64,000 nucleotides of DNA from NCBI GenBank assembly GCA_022457155.1, contig JAJGOT010000194.1:62001-126000 (forward strand). Direction: 5' to 3'. Within the stretch, counting starts at the first letter, position 1. The number at the start of each line of letters is the position of its first letter. The notes below the pieces were generated by a model. The model made no database searches. It saw nothing but the letters and a program-made list of their open reading frames with translations, and was not told the origin of the DNA. The stretch comes from Cladopsammia gracilis (Eukaryota > Cnidaria > Anthozoa > Scleractinia > Dendrophylliidae). Made by a program: the position numbers and the translations under genes. Shown here one piece after another: positions 1 through 46,132 of the stretch.

Positions 1-344
1 CTAATTATTTCTGATTCAAAAGCTAAACTGATCAAAATGTTCCTAAAATCTTGATGGAAACAAGAGCGAGAAGTCCCAAAGAGAATATATAGTCATTAAA
101 CTGTTTTTTTTTTTACTTCAACTTTCTTTTATTATTAATAATAATTATCACTATTTACAAGTGATCTAACCTTAAATAATAGTATTTACATTTTTAACAG
201 ATAATAAATATACTGGAACATATTTGCAAAAAAAAATTAATGTTAATGAGTGTGTGAACAGTGATCAGAGTGGAGGTTTGTCAGGAGTTTGTCAACTTTA
301 GATTGTGATGTGAACAGGGCTTTAATGTGCGGACTTTTTTGCAG
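1..344 (+). other. DIS3L intron sequence at the window edge
   Basis: AT-rich sequence ending in the acceptor of the first visible exon. I see no exon, repeat or RNA here. Confidence 0.6.
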
Positions 345-34577
<34,233 letters not shown>

Positions 34578-34900
34578 ATCGCAGTTGCTATGTGCAGTCG
34601 GACTCTTTAATTCCAACAGTTCAAGAGCTCTTGGTCCACTAGAGATCTCACCAAAACACATACAAATTCTACCTGTATAACTACTGTATAGCTGGCAGTC
34701 AGCTATGTTCCTTTGATGCATCTGTTATAAAAAGGTTCCACTGCGTATGGTTTGCATATGGAATGCAAAATGCCTCAGTTCCGTGATTATGAGTGTCAAC
34801 ATTGTCTCCAGGCCTACTGGCTTATCAGGCCGGCAACCAGTTTTGGTTTTCAAAGCATAAAACAACCAGTGCTTTGTACCCTGTGATCTGACGTCTTGGT
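34578..34900 (+). other. DIS3L 3' flank
   Basis: No canonical aataaa was found close to the stop; cataaaa at about 34,856 is the nearest variant. The polyadenylation site is not resolved. Confidence 0.35.
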
Positions 34901-34936
34901 AGCGACCACTTCCCGTTGCATTTTGGGTGGTCGCTT

Positions 34937-35240
34937 ACAGAAGATTCAACTGTGTGTACTAAGTACCAATGATATGTTGACACAGACACTCTCAGGACAC
35001 AACTCTTATAGGCGGACATCTAACTTAGGTGCACATGGTTACGGAAGGTTCAACTGTGTGTACCAAGTACCAATGATATGTTCACACAGAAACTCTCAGG
35101 ACACAACTCTTATAGGCGGATATCTAACTAAGGTGCACATGGTTACAGAAGGTTCCACTGTGTGTACCAAGTACCAATGGTATGCATAAACTCTCAGGAC
35201 ACAACTCTTATAGGCGGATATCTTACTAAGGTGCACATGG
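34937..35240 (+). repeat. Tandem repeat, about 103-bp unit, nearly three copies
   Basis: aaggttcaactgtgtgtacc, ctctcaggacacaactctta and ggtgcacatggttacag recur at about 103-105-bp spacing. The open frame across it is an artefact. Confidence 0.85.
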
Positions 35241-35769
35241 TTGCATTTTCTTTTGAACATAATTCATACAACTTCCTCTATATCCGAGAAATTGTAAAAC
35301 GATAATGAGTTTTTACTTTTATACTTTGCATGGTTTATTCCAGTTTTATTTTCTAGAAGAACGTAAAGTTAATGATAATAAGTTATGTTTTTAACAGCGA
35401 TCCAGTTGGCGAAATGAAAATTAACTTGCAAAACTTACATGTAGACATTTAAGAATGTAAATCACCATAAAAATGTTAACCTACATTTAGTCAAGTTAAT
35501 TCATTTTGTTTTTCAGAAGACATGGCAGTTATTTTTATTTCTATCAACTACCCACTACCCAGTCTTAACTTCAATATTAAAAATTAATGAAAACTATAAT
35601 AACAAGGCAAGTACAAGAAACAATATCCTCAAGCCTACAAATAAATGATCAAGTTCCGCTACGAAACCACAGATAAATCCAGGTCTTAGCAGCCTTTTTA
35701 CAAGAGTAACGTAGATAAAATAACACGAATAGGAAAGAAGCTGCAAGTTAGCTGAAAGCTCAATGAGTT

Positions 35770-35880
35770 TAAACAACTCAAATCGGAATTTGCCCAAACG
35801 CATGAGAGTGCCAGCTTATACTGTGTGATGGAGTTCTCAGAGAAATGTCCATGAGAGATGACAACGAGAATGACTAAATC
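35770..35880 (+). pseudogene. 3' fragment of a duplicated DIS3L terminal exon
   Basis: Matches the last about 110 bases of DIS3L exon 26 (actcaaatcggaatttgccc, gagaaatgtccatgagagat, gaatgactaaatcgca) including the stop, with a one-codon-level deletion near gagttctcagag. It has no acceptor, so it is a dead relic. Confidence 0.88.
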
Positions 35881-35895
35881 GCACGTCATGCGTGT

Positions 35896-35930
35896 TAAGT
35901 CATGTCATGTCATGTCATGTCATGTCATGC
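35896..35930. repeat. atgtc pentamer microsatellite
   Basis: Seven or so copies of catgt in a row. Confidence 0.9.
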
Positions 35931-36029
35931 CAAGTACAGTCGGGTCTCTCTTTATGGACACATCTATAATACCAACACCTAATTTAGTACTTTTGAATGA
36001 TGTCAGTGATATTCCTTGTGTTATCCAGA

Positions 36030-36888
36030 CTGGCTTATCCTCCAAGTAGGGCTTTGTCTTCAAACGACACCGACAACAAAGCTTCTTCAAGGAATTCAAC
36101 CGTTCGGAAGCAATAAACAATTGGATTGAGAAAGGAATTGGTGTATTGCAAAGCTACTGTCATTGTTTGGTACAAAAAGTTGTCGTCGTTAGGGTAGTTT
36201 GGAATGGCAAGGCTGACACCCGCTGGCAGCCATGTAATTATAGAAATTAGTGTGACGATGTGGAGTGTTTTGGCAAGCTTTTTTGTTGTTCCATGGACAT
36301 GCTGGTAGTTTTCTGCAGCTGGTTACGTTTCGTTGCTATCCATATCGCAAGGAAGAAAGCAACAGTGGCAAGGATGGAGAAAATTGCTATCGTGGAAAAC
36401 AAGGTTGTCGCTTAGCGTGCAGCAACGGAAGATAGAAGATAATGCAACACCACTACATTTATGGTAGAAAGTATCCATACAAAGCTAATCGAGGTAATGT
36501 AATGCCATGTCTCTTACATCCGATGGCGAAAAGGCCACAATATGGCAAACATTCTCTCTAATGAAATCAAAGATAATGATAAAAGAGAGGCTGTCGACGC
36601 TAGAAGATCGATAACAAATGCGCTCTTTCCCACGTTTGAGCTTACGTGTTTTCTCGACATCACAGCAATGCCTTCCCAAAGATATAGCATTATCGCTATG
36701 CCCAGTAATAAATCTGCGACTGTAAGAGTAACAAGCAGGCAGCATGTCCGCTTTAGGTGATTTCGAATTGTCATGAAAATAAAAAGTGCGACAGAATTTG
36801 CAACCAGAATCATCAGTCCCTCGCTGCTGCCCACAATGGCCCAAGGTAATTCAGAAAATAATGCTACTATCGTCTCGGTGGCATTCAT
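36030..36888 (-). pseudogene. Rhodopsin-class GPCR pseudogene
   Basis: Same family as the four intact receptors downstream. ATG at 36,888 (MNATETIVALFSELPWAI), just after a 3' splice-site-like tttcag, as in the intact genes. TM1-TM3 are present, with LTVADLLLG (TM2) and LISLERMFAILWPFRHRM (end of TM3). A TAA follows that M where paralogues have leucine. A second stop lies in the TM4-TM5 loop and a frameshift sits at an A-run near 36,285, after which KTLHIV and NSFLNPIVYCF (TM6-TM7) continue in another frame. It is the copy closest to DIS3L and the most decayed. Confidence 0.88.
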
Positions 36889-38123
36889 TTTACCAATGCC
36901 TGAAACGAAGTAAAAGCATGACAATTTTTTTTAATGATTTACAGTTACATCTTAACTTATTACCTCTTTTGCACGGTTTTTAACTCGTGAATACTTGAAG
37001 CGTCAAACGAGTTATTGCAGATGGGGACAATACCCCTAGGTACTTGGTGTATCCCTGACCATAATGCATGGTACTTCATGTATCCCTTATTGTAATGTAT
37101 TTAGATATATGGCAGTGCAATTTAGGGTCGGATTGCAGTATCTAGGGTTGAAGCACTGATTTTAGTATTTAGGGTTAAGCACTGATTCCAGTATTTCCAG
37201 TGTATCGAAAGGGTTAGTTCTTATATATGGTCTGTGCTAGCAGCATATTATCTTATATCCCTTAAAAATTACAATTTCTGGCAGCTAGTCCTCGGTGGTG
37301 TAGTGGATAGTGTGCATGGAGCAGATCATACGGCCCGGGTTCGATTCCCTATTCTGCTGCTTTTATCTTCTGTTTCTACTGAAATAAAAACTAAGTGTTC
37401 AAATACAAAATAAAGGATACACCAAGGACATACCACAATACCGTTGGTAATTACGCTGACCAGTGCATAAGGCTTGCGCATATATTTTGCCCGTTGCAAA
37501 TGCGACTGGTAATGGTCAACTGCCTTAACCATGAGGACGGTGTTGGAGGGAGGGGAGGGTGGGGATCCTCGGATGCGGAAGTGAGGGGGGAGGGGTAGGT
37601 GGAGCAAAACGCCAAGGTATCCTCGTATTCACGAGTTGGCTCGTAGGAGCCTTTGATTTTTTGACATTTCACCTTTAACCGCCTAACTTTGCTGTCTTAA
37701 TACTTCAGTCGAAGCTCTACTAACGGCTACCTCTTAGAGCGACCTTGTTTCCTTTTGCCAACTTTCTATTCATTTACTCAAATTCTCTAATTGAAAACTA
37801 GAAATCAAGTCACGAGTGGGATATTTCATGGTATAGCACGAAAAAGCATTTCATAACTATTTTATCCCATGCCTTTAAAACTTTCGTACCATTGAAGGTC
37901 TTCCGCTAAGATTTCCGACAATTTTCCGAAAATGATTGGTTATTTTTGCAATGCTATTTAAAACTTTTTGATCATTTTCAGAATTTTTTTGAAGTTTACC
38001 GAAGACTTCCGACAATTTTTAACGTTTTCGGTCATTGCAAAATTTCCGAAAAGTCACCGAGGAAGATACGATGATGTTTCCAGTTTAGTCCACTTACATT
38101 TCTAGTTCAGACCACTTGCTAGT
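36889..38123. other. Intergenic, with scattered repeats
   Basis: 37,285-37,350 resembles a tRNA-like SINE head (ggtggtgtagtggatagtg...gggttcgattccc). 37,508-37,660 is a third copy of the G-rich repeat at 13.1 kb. The rest is AT-rich without a gene. Confidence 0.4.
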
Positions 38124-38127
38124 TTAA

Positions 38128-38872
38128 GGTAGCTCGACTGGGTTTTTGAGTAACGATACCTTTTATCTTTGAGAAACTTGTGTACCACCATTAACGATCC
38201 AACGGAAAATCGATTGCCACAGATGTACTAGAGAAAGATTAAAGTTTCAGATGAAGTAAGTTTTATCGAAATCGGAGTTGCCAAAGCAACGTTGTGACGT
38301 CATTTCCTGTTTTATATAATACCGAATTACTTGAGATCAAGAGATAATTTTGGAAATTCGACCTGACGTACTTGTCCTAAGGTCCTCCAGACCACTTTAT
38401 ATTCAAGCCAATGTTTAAAAAATTCAAATGGACGATTTCGCAGAGATTTTCACTCAAGGTATTAGGATGGTATAAAATTCATTTCAGACCAAAATAATAT
38501 TTCATCAAGCCCTGTAGACATAATTTTTAATAACATTTCAAAATTGTTTTGTTTTTGTTGTATTTTAACACCTTAAAACTTCACCCGAAATTTTCTCGAA
38601 AACGCTTCCATAGAAATTTGTAAAATTTTGTAGACCTCAAAATCTCTTGGCGACAAGGAATTCGGTGTTACTTAAATGGGAGATGACGTCATTACGTTGC
38701 TATGACATCTCCGATTTCCATAAAACTTACCCCATCAGAAACTTTAATCTTTCATTAGTACAGCTGGGACGATCGATTTTCCGTTGGATTGTTTATGGTG
38801 GTACACAAGTTTCTCAAAGTTAAAAGGTATCGTCATTTAAAAACCCAGTCGAGCCAACCCAGTCGAGCCACC
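38128..38872. mobile_element. 745-bp TIR element with TTAA target
   Basis: ggtagctcgactgggttttt and the inverse aaaaacccagtcgagcca (doubled at the right end: gagccaacccagtcgagcca) are the ends, with TTAA outside (38,124-38,127; 38,873-38,876). Subterminal sequence (cttgtgtaccaccat / atggtggtacacaag) is also inverted. No transposase frame. Confidence 0.85.
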
Positions 38873-38876
38873 TTAA

Positions 38877-40101
38877 CAGCGTTAGATACAACCCGTGGCA
38901 TACCGCAGAACTGATATGCAACGATTTTCCAGCCTTCCGTTTAGCTGTACTCTCCACGGCATGGGATAAATTATAATACCACTGTTTTTTGTTCTTCACA
39001 CCCCACCTTGACAATTTTGCGCTTGTAATTTAGAACCAATTTCTTTTCCACTTCGACAGTTCTATCTAGTCATTGTCAAACACCATACGGTTGATACGTT
39101 GAAATAAACTTCTCACACTTATGAACAGTTAATCAGATGTAAGCAAAATAACAATTGTTCTCACGGCCCAACTTTGCATATCCTGAAAGAAATATTTCTG
39201 GATACTGAAAATGACAACAACTGAGCTGTTTTTTAATAGTGTCTGGGTGCACCTTTCTTTGTGGTCAATTGGTTTTCACAATTTTTTCACCGACGACCAA
39301 TTCATACTATACACATTTAACAGAATCAAATTGAAAACAAGTGAACGAATGCAGAAGAAACGAAGATAATCGAGGGATTTGAACAGCAAATTTTTCAGCT
39401 TAAACAGTAATGGACGCTGCTCGAAATGTTCTTCGCTGAGCCAATGTAGATCAAAGGCGGTGAAGACCCCCGACTCATGAAAGAAGAAATAAACCCAAAT
39501 TAAGTTCCCTTTTAATGCTAGCAGTATTTCCAGAGCTTCATATATATAAATATATATATATTTAATCAACAACCGTACTTTAATCAAAATTCTTGGAACT
39601 GGATGTATCCTCTCGTATGCATTAACTGTATTATAGGGGTGTGTCAATTCCGCTGAAGACGTCAAAACATTTGATGATAACTTCGTATTTCTTGGTCGCT
39701 TTAATTATAACTCGTAGGGGGGTTGTTTGGTTTAGCAATGCCACCTGTTAATACATTCGCCATGCAAAACTTGATAAATAATTTCGTTTCGTTTCGGTCG
39801 TTTGTTGTTTGTTAGTTTTCGTTTTATTGAAATAAGGGAAATGGAACCGGTAAAAAAGAACTTTAAACCTTGACAACATACTCGGTTTATTCATTAAACA
39901 GGTCTGACACATGAGAGAATGAAAAGGTTTATTAAACAATAAGTAGCTGTTATTCCGGCAAAGGATACAAGAGATTTTACTAAATGTTACTTGAAATAGA
40001 AATTACTTTAAATGGACTGTCCTGTGTTTTTTTTTTTTATTTCTCAAAATCAAAGAGCTACACTATAACCGTTCATGTTTTAATTAGTTTAATGCTAATA
40101 T
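38877..40101. other. Left edge of the duplicated GPCR/DIS3L-tail unit
   Basis: 39,480-39,640 (aaataaacccaaattaag, attcttggaactg) and 39,640-40,000 (gatgtcaaaa..., aatgccacctgttaatac) recur at 42.3, 43.0, 47.3, 48.5 and 49.6 kb. On the minus strand a possible poly(A) signal aataaa (tttatt at about 40,036-40,041) lies 60 bp past the first GPCR stop. Confidence 0.5.
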
Positions 40102-41013
40102 CTAAAACGTTTCGATAGCCTTTATCGAATTCAAGGAAACGCCATCGGTAAAACCGTCTGGATTTTCATTAAAAGATAGCCTCTTTCTCGAACAACGACA
40201 AAGGAGCTTTTTCAGTGTTTGCTTAAACTCGGGCATCTTGAAGCAGTAGACAACTGGATTCAGGAACGAATTCGCGTATAATGCTACTATGGCGATTTGA
40301 AACCCGAATGAATGAAAGTTCAGTTTGTAGTCGTCTAAGGCAAGAGTTATACCATTAGGCAAACATGTAAAAATTGACAAGGCTGTCACAATGAACAGAG
40401 TCTTGGCAAGCTTTTTGTTGTGTTCCCTTGTCCTCGAAGTGTTGCAGGGCAGCTTGTTGCGTCTCGTTGAAATCCAAATCGCAAGATATGCGGCAGTGAC
40501 TACCACGACTGAACTGATAACAGTGATGATCGTCAGAATACTATACCCATTATCAAACTTTATATTTACAATCCCATTTAAAAATGCCAAAAACCAAACG
40601 CTTCCTATAGAAACATGGTAGTGCCATTGCCGCAACATTCGATGTTGAAATGGCCACAGAATTGCGAACATTCTTTCCAAAGAAATTAAAACCAATGACA
40701 ACATGGACGTTATTATTCCTATCACATCAAAGATTATCAATGTAGTTTTTCCTACAGCGTAACTGAGATGTTTTCCCATCATTGCTGCAATACCATCCCA
40801 AAGCCAGAAGATGAGGGCTATCCCCACTAACATGTCGGCAACTGCAAGATTGATTAGCAGATAACTGGTGCGCTTCAACCGTTTTCGAAGTTTCCAGAAG
40901 ATGTAAACTGTGATACAATTTCCAGAAAGGATCAGAGCTGTTTCACAGATATATGCAACCATCCACGGAACTTCACTGAACAAGTGAAATTGGTTTGTCC
41001 TTGTGTTATTCAT
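40102..41013 (-). CDS. Rhodopsin-class (class A) GPCR, orphan, copy 1
   Basis: A 303-residue seven-helix receptor, complete from ATG to stop. TM1 has GN at 31-32, TM2 LAVAD with D60, TM3 ends SLERMFAILWP with ERM (113-115) in place of DRY, TM4 has W140, TM6 has CLP (217-219) instead of CWxP, TM7 has NPVVY (252-256). There is one N-terminal glycosylation site (NNT) and a Cys pair in the tail (RCSRK). The usual TM3-ECL2 disulfide cysteines are both absent, as in the melanocortin/adenosine-like (MECA) group, so a MECA-like affinity is possible but unproven. Ligand unknown. A 5'-UTR intron and TATA-like box precede it. Expected at the plasma membrane. Confidence 0.9.
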   Translation of the reverse strand: MNNTRTNQFHLFSEVPWMVAYICETALILSGNCITVYIFWKLRKRLKRTSYLLINLAVADMLVGIALIFWLWDGIAAMMGKHLSYAVGKTTLIIFDVIGIITSMLSLVLISLERMFAILWPFQHRMLRQWHYHVSIGSVWFLAFLNGIVNIKFDNGYSILTIITVISSVVVVTAAYLAIWISTRRNKLPCNTSRTREHNKKLAKTLFIVTALSIFTCLPNGITLALDDYKLNFHSFGFQIAIVALYANSFLNPVVYCFKMPEFKQTLKKLLCRCSRKRLSFNENPDGFTDGVSLNSIKAIETF

Positions 41014-41026
41014 TGCGTTACTGCTC

Positions 41027-41164
41027 CTAAATTATACGAAAAGTAATTTTGGAGAGCATGCCTGATAAACAGTCCCAAATATATATACATAACATTTTTT
41101 CAACCAGAACTGTATGGCAGTTTCAGAATTGAAATAGTACAGTCATGTAAAACGAATGACTTAC
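41027..41164 (-). other. 5'-UTR intron of GPCR copy 1
   Basis: On the minus strand a donor attcag/gtaagt and an acceptor ataatttag/gagcag define a 138-bp intron ending 13 bases before the ATG. The same intron, also 138 bp, precedes copy 2. Confidence 0.65.
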
Positions 41165-41200
41165 CTGAATTTGTGTCTGATGTACTTCTCAATGTTAAAT

Positions 41201-41210
41201 TATTTATAGT
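41201..41210 (-). promoter_or_regulatory. TATA-like box of GPCR copy 1
   Basis: actataaata on the minus strand, about 40 bases upstream of the UTR splice donor; conserved at copy 2. The transcription start is not known. Confidence 0.5.
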
Positions 41211-41999
41211 CCATCTTAACTTTCAATGGCCAACCAACGGCACGTATTTCTTGTAAACACTTATTATGATGTTTTGCACGCTACGAATTATCCTTTGAAA
41301 GATAAAATAATGGACATCTTGTGAAATGTTAAATGTCTAGGTATTACCGAAAACATTTAAGAATGTCTTTAAATTTTAGTTTTCATTTTATGAAAAATTA
41401 TCAGTAACATCGCGAGCCGTTAAATTAGTATGCTTTTGTATGTTAATATTATTAGTAGGAACAGGTCTAGAAATACTTTTAATTTGATGTTATCGGCTTG
41501 TGTAGGGCTAAGAAACTGATAAAATCATTTTGCATACAGGTATGTTTAGCAATATTTCTATTTTCAAACATAACCAAACGCTTTATGAGTTATGTTTGCT
41601 TAAAGTTGACACATCTAAATTTTGAAGCTGGTTGTTTAGAGCATACATGAGAATCAGTATCCATCTAAAATTGCGAAATATTCGATGATAATATCTAAGT
41701 AATACCCCACAGTTTTTGAATCTAAAGTCGCTAGATTTAGAAATACGTCACATTTTAATGCATATATTTTCAAACATTACCAACGCTTTATGAGTTATGT
41801 TTTCTTTCAGTCAAGTTAACAGCTAAATTCCAAAGTCGTTTTTGGTTAACAGCCAAAGTAATAGTCCTTGAAATATTTTCGCTTGAATGCGATTGGTCAG
41901 TATGCGTCATGTAAGGATATATGTCATCAGTATTCATGTAAGAAAATTATAATTAATTTTGGTTTCCCTATTTTCACTGTTGTTGTGTTTTTTTGTTAG

Positions 42000-42128
42000 G
42001 AGGTGAAGTCAAGTCGAGAAGAACAGAATAAAGACTTTAGTGCACAAGGACTCGATAATGACTTTGAAAAACTCAAATCGGAATTTTCCCAATTGGTATA
42101 TGTATGTACGTTTAACATATTCAAGTGA
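42000..42128 (+). pseudogene. Duplicated DIS3L terminal exon, copy A, splice-competent by sequence
   Basis: About 60 bp of upstream intron are copied with it, including tttccctattttcactgttg and the acceptor tttttttgttag. From the AG the frame is open in phase 0, starting EVKSSREEQNKDFSAQGLDN, then diverges after KSEFSQ and ends at a TGA (42,126-42,128) after 42 codons. The last 20 or so residues of the real tail are missing. It could act as an alternative last exon or be a relic. Confidence 0.75.
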
Positions 42129-43880
42129 TTCAAGTGAACGAGTTCGTAAAAGCAGAAACAAAGTGTATAAGGTGTTGAATAATACCGGTATTATTACAAA
42201 ATAACATGATATAATTTATTAATTGTAAAATGGGAAAAGACGTGTTGATAAAAACGTGAAATGAAAAATGAAATAAACCCAAATTAAGTTCTGTTTCAAT
42301 GCTGGAAGTTTTCTCAAAACCAACCGTGAATTCATATCGTTGGTTTTTTTAAACAACTGTACTTTAATAAAAATTCTTGGAACTGAATGTATTATCTTGT
42401 ATGGTTCGGGGCCAAACAACGCGCTGGAGGTGATTAAAAAATACAGTGTTAATTTGGTGAGCAGCAGGTAAAGTAACTGTGCATGTCAAGGTCACCCAAA
42501 GTTTTTTCACATCATTTTAGTGCCTTTAAAGGAAATTGTGAAAACTAATGTAGTTTGATTTTTTCGGTTCTTATAGCTGAAAATTTCAGCGACAGAAAAT
42601 GTTAGGGAAAGAAATCTTATTCACAGAATTTACCAGCTGCTTTCACCTTTCCGAAAATCTAAGCTGACCTTATTTCAGCCAAAACAACATTTTAATTTAT
42701 CCCAGCGAACACAAAAGGCGTTAAATTGTCCGATGTCAGGAAAGTTTGAGGCGACTTTTTACTTAAGAAAGTCGAACAGCTTCCGAACATTTTCCGAACA
42801 TTTTCCGAACATTTTCCGAAAACTTTATCCCTTCCTGAAACAAAAGGCGTTTAATTTTCCGATGTTACGAAAGTTTGAGGCGACATTTTACTAAAGAAAA
42901 CTCTAGTTATTAAATCTAATTTATTACGAGATGACTAAGGCCTACCCGAACAGTTTTCCGCCGAAACGATCAGTTGTGTGCTCCTTAACTGTATTATGGC
43001 GGTGTCTCGGTTTCGCTGAAGATGTCAAAAAATGAGATGATAACTGCGTGCGTACATTTCTTGGTTGCTTAATTACAACTCAAAGGGGGTTATTTGCTTT
43101 AACAATGCTACTTGTTAATACATTATTCGCCGTGTAAAACGTGACAAATATAATTTCAATTTTATCATAAATCGTTTTCCGAATGGTTTCGTTAAGACGA
43201 CACCGTTTCCACCTCAACCGGTAACTTTGTCGTTAATTTATCGTTTATTAGTTTCGTTTTATTGAAATAAGGGTAATGGAACTGGGAAAAAAAGAATTTT
43301 AAACCTTAACAACATGCTCATGCAGTTTATTCATTATTGAGCAAGTCTGACACCATACACATGAGAGAAAGAAAAGGTTTATCAACAATGTGGTAATGGT
43401 AAATCACTCTCCTTTCTATCATCAACGCCAATCAAAAATAGTTTCATGTAAGCCTTGACAAAACGCCTGTAGATTTTTCATTGCTGGCATTTTCACATGA
43501 TCTGCTTTCTTTAGAAATCACCTTTTATTGCTTCGCACTGCTGAACCATGCACTGAACCATATGGAATCTTGCCCTACGTCCACCCTGTTAATGCGAACA
43601 CCTTGTCACTTCAGCCATTTGTTTTTGTTTGAATTCTATTAACTCTGCCACCCCCTATAACTATAAATTCATCGATGCCCCCTCGTATTTACAGGGTTAG
43701 GTAGTAATCTGTACTATTTCTTTTTATCGAGGTAAGTTTTCATTTTGGCTTAAAACCAAATCATTTCTGGGTTTGCGCTCCATTGTGAAGAAAATGCCGA
43801 AAAGATTCATTACACAATAAATGCCTGTTACTCCGGCAAGGGATACATTAGTGATTTTACTGAATGTTATTTGAAACAGA
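42129..43880. other. Duplicated intergenic unit without genes
   Basis: Shares the blocks ataccggtattattacaaaa, attcttggaactgaatg, ttcagcgacagaaaatgtta and ttccgaacatt with 47.0-49.7 kb. No open gene. It is the non-coding part of the tandem duplication. Confidence 0.6.
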
Positions 43881-44870
43881 AAAAATCTTTAAAAAGCGCA
43901 ATTTTCCAGATTGCGAGTAAACCAAATTCCATACGTACAAGAGGTTCTCTCGCGGCACGCTTTCGTGAGAAGTCCGCGGGGCCGGCTTTCAGGCCGACCG
44001 ACCGGCTGGAAGCCGAAATATAAGAGACCAGAGGCGTGTAATATGTAATTTGTGATAATCTTGATTGGCATAAATTAATATTTTGCCGGCACGGTACAGA
44101 GAACCGGGTACTAGTGTAGTGCGCAGGGGCTTACAGTTCGTGAGTTTGAAAAGTGTCCGTTGATAGATTTGTGTCATTCTACGGTCAGCATCGCCGCCTT
44201 TTGTACTGTTCAAACAAGTTAACTTTCGTCGTCTTAGTTGTTTATTGTAATACCTTAAGACTTATTATCGGCAGATTTAGCCGCATATTTTAGCCGTTTA
44301 TTTCTTAGTTAAAAACACCTTAAAACCCTAAAGGTACGTAGCACCAGTGCATAGGTCGGGGGTACACGGTCCCTATTTTTTCCAACGTTTGTTTTTTTGG
44401 GTGTTTAAGTGTCCGGCTCTGGTGCGCTTAGAGTTATTGTTATATTATAGTCCTTTGTCAATAATAAAATGTATCGTGGGCCTGGCTTACCAGCTTAGAG
44501 TTATTGTAATATTATAGTATAGTATATTATTTAATAGTAATATTGTAATATTATAGTCCTTTGTCAATAATAAAATGTATCGTGGGCCTGGCTGACCAAC
44601 GCCCCACGCCTCTTAGCCTTGTGTGCTTGTTCGGATGTGTAGTGGAAGTAAAATATGAGAGATGAGAGCGCGAGAAAAGCTTCTGACACCCAGGTAGCGG
44701 ACTAATCTTAAATGCACAGACTTAAACTTCATTTTTAAAGAACACAATTCTAAAATTCCAAAATAGGTACTAGTAAATCCTTGCGTTTAACATTCATTAG
44801 GAATGAAAACATAAGTTGTTCTACTCTTGCATGACTTTCCTCTAGAGCTACCACTCTAATCCTTCAAGTT
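43881..44870. other. Sequence unique to the second GPCR unit
   Basis: Replaces the roughly 140-bp 3' flank of GPCR copy 1. Contains a direct repeat: gagttattgt(a/t)atattatagt...aataaaatgtatcgtgggcc at 44,429-44,486 and again at 44,497-44,594, each with an aataaa. It may be a retroelement 3' end or LTR fragment; not recognised. Confidence 0.35.
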
Positions 44871-44890
44871 TTAGTTTGATGGTACCATAT

Positions 44891-45796
44891 CTAAAACGTT
44901 TCGATAGCCTTTACCGATTTCAAGGAAAGTCCATCGGTAAAACCGTTTGGATTTTCATTAAAAGAGAGCCTCTTTCTCGAACAACGACAAAGGAGCTTTT
45001 TCATTGATTGCTTAAACTCGGGCATCTTGAAGCAGTAGACAGCTGGATTCAGGAACGAATTCGCGTATAATGCTACTGTGGCGATTTGAATCCCGAATGA
45101 ATGAAAGTCCAGTTTGTAATCGTCCAAGGAAAGAGCTATACCATTAGGCAAACATGTAAAGATTGACACGGCTGTCACAATGAATAGAGTTTTGGCAAGC
45201 TTTCTGTTGTGTTCCCTTGTCCTCGAAGTGTTGCAGGGCAGCTTGTTGCATCTTGTTGAAATCCAAATCGCAAGATATGCGGCAGTGACGACCACGACTG
45301 AACTGATAACAGTGATCACAATATTAAACCCATCCTCAAAGTTTATATTTACAATCCCATTCAAGAATGCTAAAAACCAAACGCTTCCTATAGAAACATG
45401 GTAGTGCCATTGCCGCAACATTCGATGTTGAAATGGCCACAGAATTGCGAACATTCTTTCTAAAGAAATTAAAACCAATGACAACATGGACGTTGTTATT
45501 CCCGTTACATCAAAGATTATCAATGTAGTTTTTCCTACAGCGTAACTGAGATGTTTTCCCATCATTGCTGCAATACCATCCCAAAGCCAGAAGATGAGTG
45601 CTGTCCCCACTAAGATGTCAGCAACTGCGAGATTGATGAGCAAGTAGCTGGTGCGCTTCAACCGTTTCCGAATGTTCCAGAAAATGTAAACTGTGATACA
45701 ATTTCCAGAAAGGATCAGAGCTGCTTCACAGGTATATACAACCATCCACGGAACTTCACTGAACAAGTGAAATTGGTTTATCCTTGTGTTGTTCAT
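44891..45796 (-). CDS. Rhodopsin-class (class A) GPCR, orphan, copy 2
   Basis: 301 residues, nearly the same as copy 1 over the whole length. TM2 LAVADILVG, TM3 SLERMFAILWP (ERM for DRY), TM6 FTCLPNG, TM7 NPAVYCF (the NPxxY motif) and the tail RCSRKRLSFNENP are all intact. The main difference is a two-residue deletion and several changes in extracellular loop 2 (FEDGFNI versus FDNGYSI), the place where ligand specificity often varies. It has the same 138-bp UTR intron (45,810-45,947) and the same TATA-like box as copy 1, so promoter and gene were duplicated together. Ligand unknown. Confidence 0.9.
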   Translation of the reverse strand: MNNTRINQFHLFSEVPWMVVYTCEAALILSGNCITVYIFWNIRKRLKRTSYLLINLAVADILVGTALIFWLWDGIAAMMGKHLSYAVGKTTLIIFDVTGITTSMLSLVLISLERMFAILWPFQHRMLRQWHYHVSIGSVWFLAFLNGIVNINFEDGFNIVITVISSVVVVTAAYLAIWISTRCNKLPCNTSRTREHNRKLAKTLFIVTAVSIFTCLPNGIALSLDDYKLDFHSFGIQIATVALYANSFLNPAVYCFKMPEFKQSMKKLLCRCSRKRLSFNENPNGFTDGLSLKSVKAIETF

Positions 45797-45809
45797 TGCG
45801 TTACTGCTC

Positions 45810-45947
45810 CTAAATTATACGAAAAGTAATTTTGGAAAGCATGCCTGATAAACAGTCCCAAATATATATACATAATATTTTTTCAACCAGAAGTGCGTTG
45901 CAGTTTCAGAATTGAAATAGTACAGTCATGTAAAACGAATGACTTAC
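45810..45947 (-). other. 5'-UTR intron of GPCR copy 2
   Basis: Same donor (attcag/gtaagt), acceptor (atttag/gagcag) and length as in copy 1. Confidence 0.65.
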
Positions 45948-45984
45948 CTGAATTTGTATGTGTTGTCACTTCTCAATGTTAAAT

Positions 45985-45993
45985 TATTTATAG
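45985..45993 (-). promoter_or_regulatory. TATA-like box of GPCR copy 2
   Basis: ctataaata on the minus strand at the position conserved with copy 1. Confidence 0.5.
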
Positions 45994-46132
45994 TCCACTC
46001 TAAATTTGAATGGCCAACCGACAGCACCAGTTTCTTAAATGTCTGGGTATTACCTAAAACATACAAGAATGTCTTTAAATTTTATCAGAATTATCAGAAA
46101 CCAAAGCGAGCCGTTAAATTAGTATGCTTCAT

